NCBI RefSeq assembly: GCF_036884655.1
Contig: NC_088345.1
Location: 34,148,501 to 34,212,500 of the forward strand
Length of the DNA stretch: 64,000 nt
Source: Musa acuminata AAA Group
Lineage: Eukaryota; Streptophyta; Magnoliopsida; Zingiberales; Musaceae
Reading direction: 5' to 3'
In this document: positions 44,291-54,502 of the stretch, in pieces
Numbering within the stretch: the stretch's first letter is position 1
How the letters are laid out: every line of letters begins with the position of its first letter
Program-made: the position numbers and the translations under genes
Notes under the pieces: generated by a model
Databases searched by the model: none
Told to the model about the DNA's origin: nothing
Seen by the model: only the letters and a program-made list of their open reading frames with translations

Positions 44291-45416
44291 ATTTGAACTC
44301 AATATTTCATCTTATGTTATCAGCATAACTCTTTTGACGACTCTGAGCAGTCTTTAACCTTTTTCTTATAAGTTGAATTTTCTCAGTAGTCTCTTGTACT
44401 TTTTCTGGTGCTAATAACTTTCTGTCGCCAATTTCTTCCCAACATATAAGCGTCCTGCACTTTCGCCCATATAAAGCTTCATAAGAAGCCATCTGAATAC
44501 TTGAATGATAAATATTATTGTAAATGAACTCAATAAGAGAAATATCTTTATCCCATTCACCTTTCCAATCCATAACATAGGCTCGAAGCAAATCCTCAAG
44601 TGTTTAAATGGTTCTTTCTGATCGACCATCAGTTTGAGGGTGATAAGCAGTGCTAAACTTGACTTTAGTGTCAATAGATTCCTGTAACCTTCTCCAAAAT
44701 CTAGATAGAAATCTAGAGTCTCTGTCATAGATTATCTCCTTTGGAACACCATGAAGTCTTACTATTTCATTTATATATAAATCTGCAAGCCTATCAAGAA
44801 AATAAGTCATATTGATCGGTAGAAAATGTGCAGATTTTGTTAACCTATCAATGATAAGCCAAATAGCATCATGCTTTCCAGAAGTTCGGGGTAGTCCTGA
44901 AATAAAGTCCATGGTAATACATTCACATTTCCATTCAGGAATATCTAAAGGTTGCAACAAGCCTCCAGGCCTTTGGTGTTCTGCTTTGATTTATTGATAA
45001 GTCAAATATTTTGAAACATATATTGCAATCTCCTTCTTCATGCCTTCCCACCAATAATTACTTTGGAGATCTCTATACATCTTAGTGCTATCAGGATGCA
45101 TGGTGTACTTTAAATTATGACCTTCCCTCATGATTTGATTTTTGATATCTGAGTCATTTGGAATACATATTCTATCCCCAAATCTCAATAGGCCATCCTT
45201 TGAAACTCGAAAATTCAGTTTCAATCCCTTTTCTACTTCATTCCTTAAGCAAATCAAGCATCGATCTCGTAGTTGTCCTCTTTTAATTTGTTGAATGAGA
45301 TCAGATTGCACTTGGATGGAGGCCATTAATATCATTGAGTCTTGCCCTTTTCTCATAACATTCGAATCATAATTCTCTTCTAATAACTTCCATTGCTTCA
45401 CAACCAAAGTCGCCAT
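44291..45416 (-). pseudogene. Chromovirus integrase zinc finger and core
   Basis: The zinc-binding part reads EGHNLKYTMHPDSTKMYRDL, WWEGMKKEIA and VSKYLTYQ. The two Cys of the HHCC finger are both Tyr (KYLTYQ; CLTCQ expected), so zinc binding should fail. The core keeps Asp in MDFISGLP, Asp in YDRDSRF and Glu in HPQTDGRSERT. A TAA near 44602 (SERTI then stop) and breaks near 44970 interrupt it. Confidence 0.9.
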
Positions 45417-45640
45417 AAAACTTGTAGATTTTCTACAAAGGGCATCTACTACAACATTAGCTTTACCCGGGTGATAACGAATGGTACAATCATAATCCTT
45501 TAGAAGTTTTATCCATCTTCTTAACTAACTCCGGAGCACCCCATGATGAAACACTAGCACCAGAGCACCCTTATCTAATAGTCCTTGTAGTTGCTTTTTC
45601 AATTCCACTTACTCAAATGGTGTCATTCTACAAAGAGGCT
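45417..45640 (-). pseudogene. Chromovirus RT/RNase H junction, RT core deleted
   Basis: The minus strand reads ELKKQLQGLLDKGALVLVFHHG, the very start of a gypsy RT. After a few codons it passes into RRWIKLLKDYDCTIRYHPGK, the end of RNase H. The RT palm with YVDD and most of RNase H are missing, an internal deletion of roughly a kilobase or more. Confidence 0.8.
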
Positions 45641-46761
45641 TAGATATTGGAATTGTTCCAAGGACGAAATCAAAAGCAAATTCATCCTCTCTGTCTAGAG
45701 ATAATCTAGGCAAGTCATCTTAAGATACATCAGGCAAGGAGGTGAATCATGCCCAATACTCTCAAAATAAAAGATGGGATGATCTAGTATACAAAAAGTG
45801 ATCATTTTGTATAACAATCTATACTGGTATGATTGGAAGATAGTCAATCCATATTTAATATAATATCAAAACTCCAAATATCTAGGAGAACTAAATCAGT
45901 AAGAAGTTTGTGTTCTCCAATAGAAATCAAACAAGATGACCAGATCGAGTTTGTTATCAAACAATCCCTAATAGTCGTATTTACATATAGCATATAATCC
46001 AGTGGTTTAGGTTGAATGCCCATGTGATAAGCAAAATATTACGAATCAAATCATAGATGAGACACATGGTCAAACAAATATTTGCATTCTTTCAGAAACA
46101 TGAATAGTACATTCGACCACTAATTCAGAAGCTTTAGAATCATATTCCGTGATAACATACACTCTAACATGGACTAATGATTTATGAGACAATGATTCTT
46201 TTTTCTTATTCAAATGACAGTCTTTTATTTAATGATCCAACTTTTCACAAGCAAAATAGGCTCTAGTCACCTACAAATACAAATTTATTTCATAATCTAA
46301 CTCACATCGTACACTGGATTGAATCTTTTATGGTGACTTCCCTTTTCAAATCGATGATGTCTTGACCCTCTTATTATCACATTCAGATTCATTTCTAATC
46401 TTTTTTTTTTTTTTTGTAAACTTGTCCTTTCTATTCCTGTCCTTGATCTCCAGAAATTCTTTTGATTATCAAAATAATTTCGTGCATCAAATATCTTCTC
46501 CAATCACATCATATACTTTTCTGCTACCAATGTATTAGGTTCACCACGCTTCTACTGCGCTACTCTGATTTAATATCCTCGATCAACCCTTTTATCGCAC
46601 TTAATTAATCAAAAGTAAATAAAGTAGGAGGACTAAATGTCTTCATCATCCTAGATTCCTAAAATGCATCAAAGAAAATATTCACCAATCACTATAGTTC
46701 ACCATACCTTAATATATTTTGCACGTCAACATATCAAATATTTCAGTGATCCTCAAACCAT
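45641..46761 (-). pseudogene. Chromovirus gag and protease remnants
   Basis: Degenerate minus-strand sequence in which LVLLDIWSFDIILNMD matches the end of a gypsy protease (expected DMxDFDVILGMDW) and CFACEKLDH the start of a zinc knuckle. Near 46380-46560 only short frames remain. The gag core is gone. Confidence 0.65.
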
Positions 46762-46773
46762 GCTCTGATACCA
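46762..46773 (-). other. Primer binding site of the chromovirus
   Basis: The minus strand reads TGGTATCAGAGC close to the 5' LTR end at 46777. Confidence 0.88.
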
Positions 46774-46776
46774 CTC

Positions 46777-49700
46777 TGTCACGTCCCCCCCCCACAAATT
46801 AAAATTCTCATTCAGGAGGTATGAACCTAACTCAAGTTGATAATATTATAATTCAACAAACAATCCAGGATCCAATCACACATTTGAGGTCACTAAGAAA
46901 AAACATTCAAGTCATTCACCTCTACAATCCACAATTCACAAAACCCGTGCAGTTTATAATCATACATCATGTCACTAGATGATTCTTAAAATCCAAAAGC
47001 AACTTAACTAAACCATAACTATATCATAAATCCATAAGCGTGACAATTAATGCAATCACAAAACCAACATGTACTACATATTTATATCAGTACACAGTTT
47101 AGACTTAACATTTCTAAAATCCTGACGTAAGAGGTACTTTTCAAATATTTACAAGATACATCAATCTAGATTTGTCATTGATATTTCATTACTCCCAAAA
47201 AGAACTTATACAGCATCAACCAATCAAGTACAAAATATTTGCCCCAAAATCTTCTAGTCTTCCACTGCCTCAACCCAATTTACATATTTTAGTGAGCGAT
47301 AAGATATCCTGAAAAATTTATATAGCAACGGGGTGAGCATATAAAGCTCAGCAAGTGACTAACATATCCATAGCAAAGAGGACAGGTTTCAAACAAATAA
47401 GGTATCAAAATACAAAACAGAGATACAATATGAAATAGTAGCAGGTTTTTTTGAATGCAGAATTACAATGTCATATCGTTCGAAGCACGTTTTGTTCATA
47501 CAATCGAGAAAAGGTAATTGGAGCATATCATTGGCATAAGGAGCATATCGATAACATATGGTAATTTCAAGGCATAACAAAGACCTAAGGAGCATTTTGG
47601 ATATCATGAATGCAGAATTACGATGTCATTTCATTTTAATCACGTTTTGTTCATATAATCGAGGAAAGATAATTAGAGCATATCATTGGCATAAGGAGCA
47701 TATCGATGACATATGATAATTTCAAGGCATAACAAAGACGTAAGGAGCATTTTGGATATCATGAATGCAGAATTACGATGTCATTTCGTTCGAAGCACGT
47801 TTTGTTCATACAATCGAGGAAAGGTAATTGGAGCATATCATTGACATAAGGAGCATACCGATGACATATAGTAATTTCAAGGCATAACAAAGACGTAAGG
47901 AGCATTTTGGATATTATGAATGCAAAATTACGATGTCATTTCGTTCGAAGCACGTTTTGTTCATACAATCGAAGAAAGATAATTGGAGCATATCATTGGC
48001 ATATAAAATAGTTCGGAACATATCAATGATGAATGAAATGCTTCAGAACGTATCAATGGCATATGAAAATATTTTGGAAGCATAAGAAGAATTTCAGAAC
48101 ATATCAAAGAACAAATACAAAATAGAAGCTCAGACGTCGTACTCTAGCATAGTGCATGTGAGGTTTAACTCAGTGGTGGCTCCACGCCGTGATGAGTTCT
48201 CGACTCCATCCACGGGTAGCCCTTTCCTACTCGAGCCCTCTCACCCTACCCAAGTGCTAGGTCTGCTCTGAATTTAATATCAAACAGATAGAAGGTGAAG
48301 TGGGATTCCAAACATAATATGGTCCATCCATTTCTGAATGACCACCAAACATAATCTAGAACATCGCGGGCTCTAAGCACATACCCTTTACCATTTCTGG
48401 CAAAGGTCCAAATAATCTCATAAACACCAGAGTACAAAAGGGTATTGTGAATAATGAATTGGGACATATTGGAAGCACATGCGGAACAAAGAAATATACA
48501 TATGTCTTTCGAGTAAATACGATACAAACATAATCTTTCATAAATATATTCAGATTTGAAAGAAAACAAAAGCAAGAGCATACAAGAATTTCAAGAAATC
48601 ACATATAGCTCAATTGAAATAAGAAAGTTAGGTGAATTCAATGTCCAATGAAATGAAACTGGAAGAGGCACATATCGAAAGCAAATGCGGAACAATGGGA
48701 TGCATGTGTCGAATCATTACGATGCAAACATGATCTTTAGATGATAGCTGCAGATGTACAAATAAATAAAGGACAAAAGTATACAAGAATTTAAGATAAT
48801 AAAGTAAAGCTTAACTGAAGTAAGAGTTTTTGCCAAAATCGATTTCCAAAGAGAAGAAACAAGGAAAGCCGAAATCGACCAAAGCTCGATTCTGGCAGAA
48901 TTTGATAGGAACATTGTATGAACTATTAGGATAGCCAATTATGCTCCAATTTATACAAAATAGGTGTCATTAGAAAGATTTTCAATCTACTTTTAGGCAA
49001 ATCACGTTTAATAAGAATTGGAATTTACAACAGGGAGTTACAGATAATTTCGTAACAAAAGGTCTGAAAATATTAGCTCTGTTTTACTGAATCCATAGGG
49101 TCGATGAAAGCAGATGTTTCAGTTAGCAATTGTACTCCAAAAATTTCAGATCAGGTTTATACAGAAAGCATTTTGAGTCTAGCTTCGAATAAATCATACT
49201 TTGTATGAATTTGAGTTCACAGCAGAAAGTTATAAGTAGTTAAGCAACAAGTGGTCAGAAATTTCAGTCCCTGTTTTGCAGAATCTGTAGGGTTACTTTA
49301 AATAGAAGTCTTAGTAGGCATTTAAACTCCAAATCATTCGATCTTAGTATCATAATAAATATTTTTTTGTCTAATTTCAAATGGAATAGGTTTTGTCTAA
49401 ATCAGAGTTTATTACAAAATGTTATGACCGAAACATTGCATAGAGGTCAGATTACCAAAAAATTATAGATTCATAGCTTTATATCAAAACGAAAGAAAGT
49501 CTGGTTCTCAGTTGAAATCTTTCAAATTTTGCAGAATAAAAATGGAAACAGAGATTAAGGTTACTGTGGGATGGGGTTAGAACACTTGTCTTAAAATTAT
49601 TTGAATCCCAAATGTGGAAAAATTGATGAAAAACCTCGAGCTCTTCTTCTTCTTCTTCTTCTTCTTCTTTTTCTTTTCTCAAACTCATGTTGGCTGCAAC

Positions 49701-50049
49701 TCTTCAGGTTTGTTTTCTTTAACCTTTCATCTAATTATTTGGGTTTTGGCTAATGCAAAAGTTGCAAGGTGTCATGCATGCATGAAAGGGGCTAGGTGTC
49801 ATCTTTAGAGCAAAGATAAGTGGCACCAACCTTATGTTAGTTAGTGACACATGTCAACTATATTTTTTTTTTCTTTTTTAACTTAAATCTGAATCTTTCA
49901 TAAATTATATCAAACTTCTAATATTTACTCTTAGGTCCCTAGCCATAAACCTTTAATATAATATCATTTAATATAAAATAATTATTAAATAATCCTTATT
50001 TTTACAAACAAACCTTTTACTAAATTTTTTAAAAATGGGGGATGTTACA
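46777..50049 (-). repeat. 5' LTR of the chromovirus
   Basis: 3273 bp, partner of 40527-43821, with the same 155-bp array (from 47453) and a shorter CTT run at 49641-49670. Confidence 0.93.
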
Positions 50050-50990
50050 CTGTCGAATCACACAGCCCCGCTCTGAGCCTAACACCATATCGTCCGACTC
50101 AGCAGACGACTCGTTTAGGATCCAACTGTCCCGGTCAACCAACGCCTGGACAAGTTCCAACGCGAGTTCCAGAAGTCGTGGAGCGAGTTGAACGAAGGCG
50201 GCTCGGGCGATTCCCCTTTTACTTAGGAAATACAGGACAAGCCTGTATCCCTCAACTTCAGGCTACTAGCATTGGAGATGTACGATGGCGGCTCTGACCC
50301 CGCGGAGCATGTCGCGACATTTTGAGCTCAGATAGCCCTCTACGGCAACTCTGACTCCCTGATGTGTCGGGCATTCTCGACCACCTTCAAAGGACCGATA
50401 CGAACATGGTTCAGCCGGCTACGCCCACTCTTAGTCTCATCGTTCGACCCGCTCACAAGGGAGTTCGAGCAAAACTTCCTCACCAGCGTGCGACCCAAGC
50501 CTTCCATCTTCACCCTGTTGGTGTTATCTCAACATGAGGGTGAATCGCTCTCCTAATTCGTGGCGTGCTTTGCCATGGAAATCCGGGGATTCCGGGATGC
50601 TCAACCTTCTACAACCATGCAGGCATTCTTGATGGACTTGAGGCCCTCGAGGTTCTTTTGGTTGCTCATCGAGAAGCCACCCGCGACCATCCCCGAGATG
50701 CTCCAGCATGCCAATCACCACTGAAGCCCTAATGGTAATGAGGCACGAGGTTAACAAGAAGCCGAGGATGGAGCAAGTCCGAGGAGCGGCTCCGGCGCTC
50801 CCATCGCAAGCTCGTAAGAGGACCAATCGGCCTGAGTTAGAACCTGCGTCGCCCCAGTCAGCACGCCACATGGCGCTATAGCACCGCTCATGACAAAGGG
50901 TCTCCCGCCGGTAGACCTAAGCCCAAGATCCTCTCGAGTCACACAGCTCGGTCCCCTAACCAACGACCGGCCATTATCATCCTGCCATGA
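50050..50990 (+). pseudogene. Gypsy Gag, main part
   Basis: Continues the gag interrupted at 40526. The core motif series is readable: [72 protein letters not shown] and [15 protein letters not shown]. Stops occur where relatives have Arg (near 50324), His or Gln (50553-50555), and the frame shifts near 50215. A basic tail follows (MEQVRGAAPA), and no zinc knuckle is seen. Gag would let this pol-less element package its own RNA. Confidence 0.88.
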
Positions 50991-50999
50991 TGCTGCCTT

Positions 51000-51370
51000 G
51001 CGAGGACCAACCACAATCTTGGCTAATCCGATGCTAGAGCCACGCATCTCGGCCAATCCGATGCTCGAGCCACGCATCTTGGCCAATCTGATGCCTGAGC
51101 CATGCATCTTGGCTAGTCCGACGCTCGAGCCATGCCTCGTGGCCAGTCTAATGTCTAAGTCGCATCTCGACCAATCCTATACTCGAGCCACGCATCTCGG
51201 CCAATCCGACACCCGAGCCACGCATCTCGGCCAGTCCGACGCTCGAGCCACGCCTCGCGGCCAATCTAATGTCCGAGTCGCATCTTGGCCAATCCGATGC
51301 CCGAGCCACGCATCTCGACCAATCTAACGCCCGATCCACGCATCGACACCAATCTAACGCTAGAGCCACA
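51000..51370 (+). repeat. 30-bp tandem repeat (decapeptide type)
   Basis: About a dozen degenerate copies of a 30-bp unit, for example gctcgagccacgcatctcgg plus ccaatccgat. In the first copies it is read as ANPMLEPRIS-type decapeptides; later a few units of different length shift the frame. It stands between gag and the 93-bp repeats. Confidence 0.85.
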
Positions 51371-51379
51371 CCACGTCGG

Positions 51380-52410
51380 CCTTGTCCATTGCTCGGGTCG
51401 CTCTAGATCGCCCCCGACTTACAACCCACTAGCACCGAAACCTGAGCCTGAGCATAGTCGCTCGGCCCACATGTCCAGCTCCTGCTCGGGTCGCTCTAGA
51501 TTATCCCTGACTTGCGACCCGTCGGCACCGAAACCTAAGCCCGAGCATAGTCGCTCGGCCCACAGGTCCGGCTCCTGCCCGAGTCGCTCCAGATCGCCCT
51601 CGACTTACGACTCACCGGCACCGAAACCTGAGCCCGAGCATAGTCGCTCGGCTCACAGGTCCAGCTCTTGCCCGGGTCGCTCCAAATCGCCCCCGACTTG
51701 CGACCCGCCAGCACCAGAACCGGAGCCCGAGTATAGTCACTCGACCCACAGGTTCAACTCCTGCTCGAGTCGCTCCTGATCGCCCTCAACTTGTGACCCG
51801 TCGGCACCGAACCCTGAACCCGAGCATAGTCGCTCGGCCCACAAGTCCCGCTCCTGCCCAGGTTGCTCCAGATCGCCCCCGACTTGCTACGCGCTAGCAC
51901 CAGAACCGAAGCCCGAATATAGTCACTCGACCCACAGGTCCAACTCCTATCTGGGTCGCTCCAGATCGCCCTCGACTTGCGACCCACTAGCACCGAAACC
52001 TGAGCCCGAGCATAGTCGCTCAACCCACAAGTCTAGCTCTTGCCTAGGTCGCTCCATATCACCCCCGACTTGTGATCCGTCGGCATTGAAACCTGAGCCT
52101 GAGCATAATTGCTCGGCCCATAGGTCCAGCTCCTGCTCGGGTCGCTCCAGTTCGCCCTTGACTTGCAACTCGCCACCACCGAAATTTGAGCCCGAGCATA
52201 GTCGCTCGGCCCATAGGTCTGGCTCCTGCCCAGGTCGCTCTAGATTGCCCCTGACTTATGACCCATCGGCATTGAAACCCGAGCCCGAGCATAGTCGCTC
52301 GGCCCACAGGTCCAGCTCCTACCCGGGTCGCTCCAGATCGCCCCCAACTTGCGACCCGCCAGCACTGAAGCCTGAGCCCGAGCATAGTCACTTGGCCCAC
52401 AGGTCCAACC
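51380..52410 (+). repeat. 93-bp (31-codon) tandem repeat encoding Ser/Arg/Pro-rich units
   Basis: Eleven copies in exact 93-bp register: the anchor base of the tagtcgctcgg motif falls at 51455, 51548, 51641, 51734, 51827, then every 93 bases to 52385. Because 93 is a multiple of three, one frame stays open over most of the array and gives units of the type APKPEPEHSRSAHRS followed by SCPGRSRSPPTCD. A stop interrupts it near 51778. The periodic frame suggests it once was translated as an extension of Gag or a separate protein. Confidence 0.92.
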
Positions 52411-52805
52411 TTTAAACCAAGTCGCATCTCAGCCGACCCAATGCCCGAGCACACCTCACGGCTGATCTAACCCTCGAGTAGCATCTCGGCCGACCCAATG
52501 CCCGAACCATGCCTCTCGATCGATCCAACATCCGGCCTAGTCCACTGTCCGAGTCGCTCCACGTCGATCTGTGACTCATAGATCATCAAGTCTCTAACCG
52601 AGCCATTCCAGCTCGCTCGCTGACTTACAAACTCGGTGGCCATAACTCCGAGCCGCGCCAAACCGGTTATCCGACTTACGACATGTCAGTCTGGCCTCGT
52701 CAAGCCCTAGTCGCCCGATTAGCAGAGTCAATCCTATCCGAGGCATGGGGCGCTGCCCCTCTAAAACACCCCACGATGAGTCAATTCAGTTTCCCCTCGT
52801 AAGCG
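52411..52805 (+). other. Tail of the gypsy internal region
   Basis: More degenerate relatives of the 30-bp unit (gcatctcggccgacccaatg near 52423-52500), then unique GC-rich sequence without a coding signal, up to the purine tract at 52806-52822. Confidence 0.6.
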
Positions 52806-52822
52806 GGTGGGGGGAAGAGAAG

Positions 52823-53357
52823 TGATATGACATTTTGGGACCCCGGACATGCCACCGCTGACACCACATGCCAAGTCAAAACTATACCAAGAAGTTGTTC
52901 CACCTATCGTGGTGTCGTCTGGCGTGGCTTCGCACGCCCCGAGACAGCGGTCGGTCAGAGGTATCATCCCATCCCTCGAGGGTTGACGACCACGTCGAAT
53001 CAACGTGCTACCAACCCTCGTGCAATAGTATAAAGCCCCGGGCCGACCTCCGGCTAAGGGGGGAAAAAACAATTCGACCCACTACTGACTTACTCATCGG
53101 AGGGGCCAAAGTCAGGAATCACTCAACGGAGGCCGTTTTTGCAGGTAAATGACCACCCCCGAGCCACGAGCATCTCAACCCACGGGACGCCATCCACCGC
53201 GCAAAGGAGAGCAGTCAATCGGCCCAGATCTCGACCAACGCCAACCAGCACTCCTTCCCGAGGGCACGACCACCTCATCATCTAGCTCACTCTACCGAAA
53301 GCTCCCGACATCAACCCACGAACCTATCCATGCTGACTCATCAGCCACAATATAACA
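52823..53357 (+). repeat. 3' LTR of the gypsy element
   Basis: Starts tgatatgacattttggg and ends aatataaca, followed by the target duplication ggatc. TATA-like tagtataaagc at about 53027-53035. Confidence 0.9.
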
Positions 53358-53362
53358 GGATC

Positions 53363-53686
53363 CTCGTTCAGGAGTATATACTCTCAATGCCTTATCCGAA
53401 TCCCAATTTTATCATTCATATTGTCGTTCAAATCTAATCCCAATTTTATCGGTCATATTGATGTTCGAATCTTCTGATTCATGGTCTTATTTGGATCTAG
53501 AGCTAAGGTGACTTTGACCCGAATCCGATCCAATCATCAGACCGGTTAGCACGAATCATTAAAACAAGAGTTAGCACGAATTTTCAGGAACCTCGAAACA
53601 CAGATTTCGACGTGGTATTAATTACTTCTTCCACAGATGGAAATATAGAGAAGAAAGAGCGAACGATAAGAAGAAGAGGTAGCTAA
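53363..53686. other. 3' flank of the VQ gene
   Basis: Low-copy-looking sequence with a small internal duplication (cccaattttatc near 53402 and 53440). It would include the 3' untranslated region of the VQ gene on the minus strand. I do not see a clear canonical polyadenylation signal. Confidence 0.4.
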
Positions 53687-54325
53687 CTACTCTGAGGTAG
53701 AAACGGATGAGTTCTTGGGAGAATGGAGGGGGAACAACTGCAGAAGTTTGGGTGGCTCTCCGCTGTTACTCCTAGGCGAAGGGTGCAGATAGAACCCCTT
53801 CTCTGCGATCGCTCTCTCCTCTTCCTCTTTCTTAACCAATAGAACTGCAGCACCTGCAGGAGTCGCGGCGGTAGGACTGGCGGAAGAGACGAGCAAGATA
53901 GAATCCATGGTCGATATCGGAGACGTGAGCAGCCCTGCCTCGTGTCCTTTGCTCCAACTTCCTGTGCAACTAAAGCGGTGGTAATGGCGTTGCCGATGAT
54001 AACAAGTAGCACTTGTGGAGTAGAGCGAAGGGTTGATGTTGATCTCGAGCTTGGTGGGGGCCCGCCTTCTATCTTGAAGCTTCCGCTTCTTCCTCTCGAC
54101 CTTCTGTGCTTCTGAGGGAAGCCTGCGAACGGAGTAGTTGTCGGTGGCGGCGGAGGCGCCGGTCAGCCTCTGCACCAAGGCCCGGAAGTTGTCAGGGTCG
54201 GCGCGCACGTAGGTCGTGTTATCGCTGGCGCCGCCGCTGATGGCGGAAGAGCAAGAGAGGCCGTCGACGTCTAGCTTGTTGCTGCTACTGCTGTTGTTTG
54301 TGCTGTCAGGAACGAGGGCAGCCAT
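53687..54325 (-). CDS. VQ-motif protein (MAP-kinase-substrate / WRKY-partner type)
   Basis: An uninterrupted 212-residue protein from the ATG at 54323-54325 to TAG 53687-53689. Residues 47-56 read FRALVQRLTG, a perfect VQ signature FxxxVQxLTG, preceded by TTYVRADPDN. A basic block (KVERKKRKLQDRR) follows, then Ser-Pro sites (SPIST, SPTAA, SPRS, SPKN) and the C-terminal block AIAEKGFYLHPSPR with EPPKLLQLFP. These blocks mark the subgroup that in Arabidopsis holds VQ4-like MAP-kinase substrates. Such proteins are nuclear, bind WRKY factors through the VQ motif and are phosphorylated at Ser-Pro by MPK3/6 in defence signalling. The frame is open further upstream to 54886, but the TATA box lies inside that part, so I use this ATG. 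No intron is needed. Confidence 0.9.
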   Translation of the reverse strand: MAALVPDSTNNSSSSNKLDVDGLSCSSAISGGASDNTTYVRADPDNFRALVQRLTGASAATDNYSVRRLPSEAQKVERKKRKLQDRRRAPTKLEININPSLYSTSATCYHRQRHYHRFSCTGSWSKGHEAGLLTSPISTMDSILLVSSASPTAATPAGAAVLLVKKEEEERAIAEKGFYLHPSPRSNSGEPPKLLQLFPLHSPKNSSVSTSE

Positions 54326-54495
54326 GGTGGGGTGGTAAAGAGGAGTAGAAAGAGATACAAGGAAATTAAAGAGTGGAAAAGCTACAGAGAAGCAACGCAG
54401 GTATGAGAAGGAGACGGTGGTTTTCTTTGTACTGGAGACTAGCAACAATACTACTGTCGCAGCCTTCTCTCCGTTTCCTTCATATTCTATCTCTG

Positions 54496-54502
54496 ATATA
54501 TA
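54496..54502 (-). promoter_or_regulatory. Likely TATA box of the VQ gene
   Basis: TATATAT on the minus strand (in gatatatacacc on the plus strand), about 170 bp upstream of the ATG. This would give a 5' untranslated region of about 140 bases. It is the only good TATA sequence close to the start. Confidence 0.55.

Larger units (their letters stand above)
40527..50049 (-). mobile_element. Tekay/Del-like chromovirus with 3.3-kb LTRs, RT deleted
   Basis: 9523 bp with target duplication ctgtc (40522-40526 and 50050-50054). LTRs 40527-43821 (3295 bp) and 46777-50049 (3273 bp); the minus strand starts TGTAACATCCCC. The internal 2955 bp, in minus-strand order, hold the primer site, a gag knuckle remnant, a protease remnant, a junction that skips RT, the RNase H end, integrase and chromodomain. 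Very long LTRs with a chromodomain fit Tekay/Del. The LTRs are clearly alike, differing by scattered substitutions and a CTT-run length. It is inserted in the gag of the gypsy element. Confidence 0.93.
39574..53357 (+). mobile_element. Non-autonomous Ty3/gypsy element with gag and tandem-repeat region
   Basis: LTRs 39574-40086 (513 bp) and 52823-53357 (535 bp), both tgat...taaca, with target duplication ggatc (39569-39573 and 53358-53362). Removing the nested chromovirus leaves about 4.3 kb: primer site, gag, about 1.7 kb of coding-phase repeats and a purine tract (gggtggggggaagagaag, to 52822). I see no protease, RT or integrase. The Gag looks like the Tat/Retand side of gypsy, but the lineage is not certain. 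The LTRs differ substantially, including an extra stretch of about 50 bp near 53285 in the right one. Confidence 0.9.

Noticed and set aside
51000..52410. CRISPR-like repeat array
   Set aside because: Units are contiguous with no unique spacers and lie inside a plant retroelement.
50524..52454. Minus-strand frames of 73-131 codons over the gypsy repeats
   Set aside because: They mirror the tandem repeats, whose unit length is a multiple of three, so the opposite strand stays open too. The plus strand agrees with the orientation of gag.
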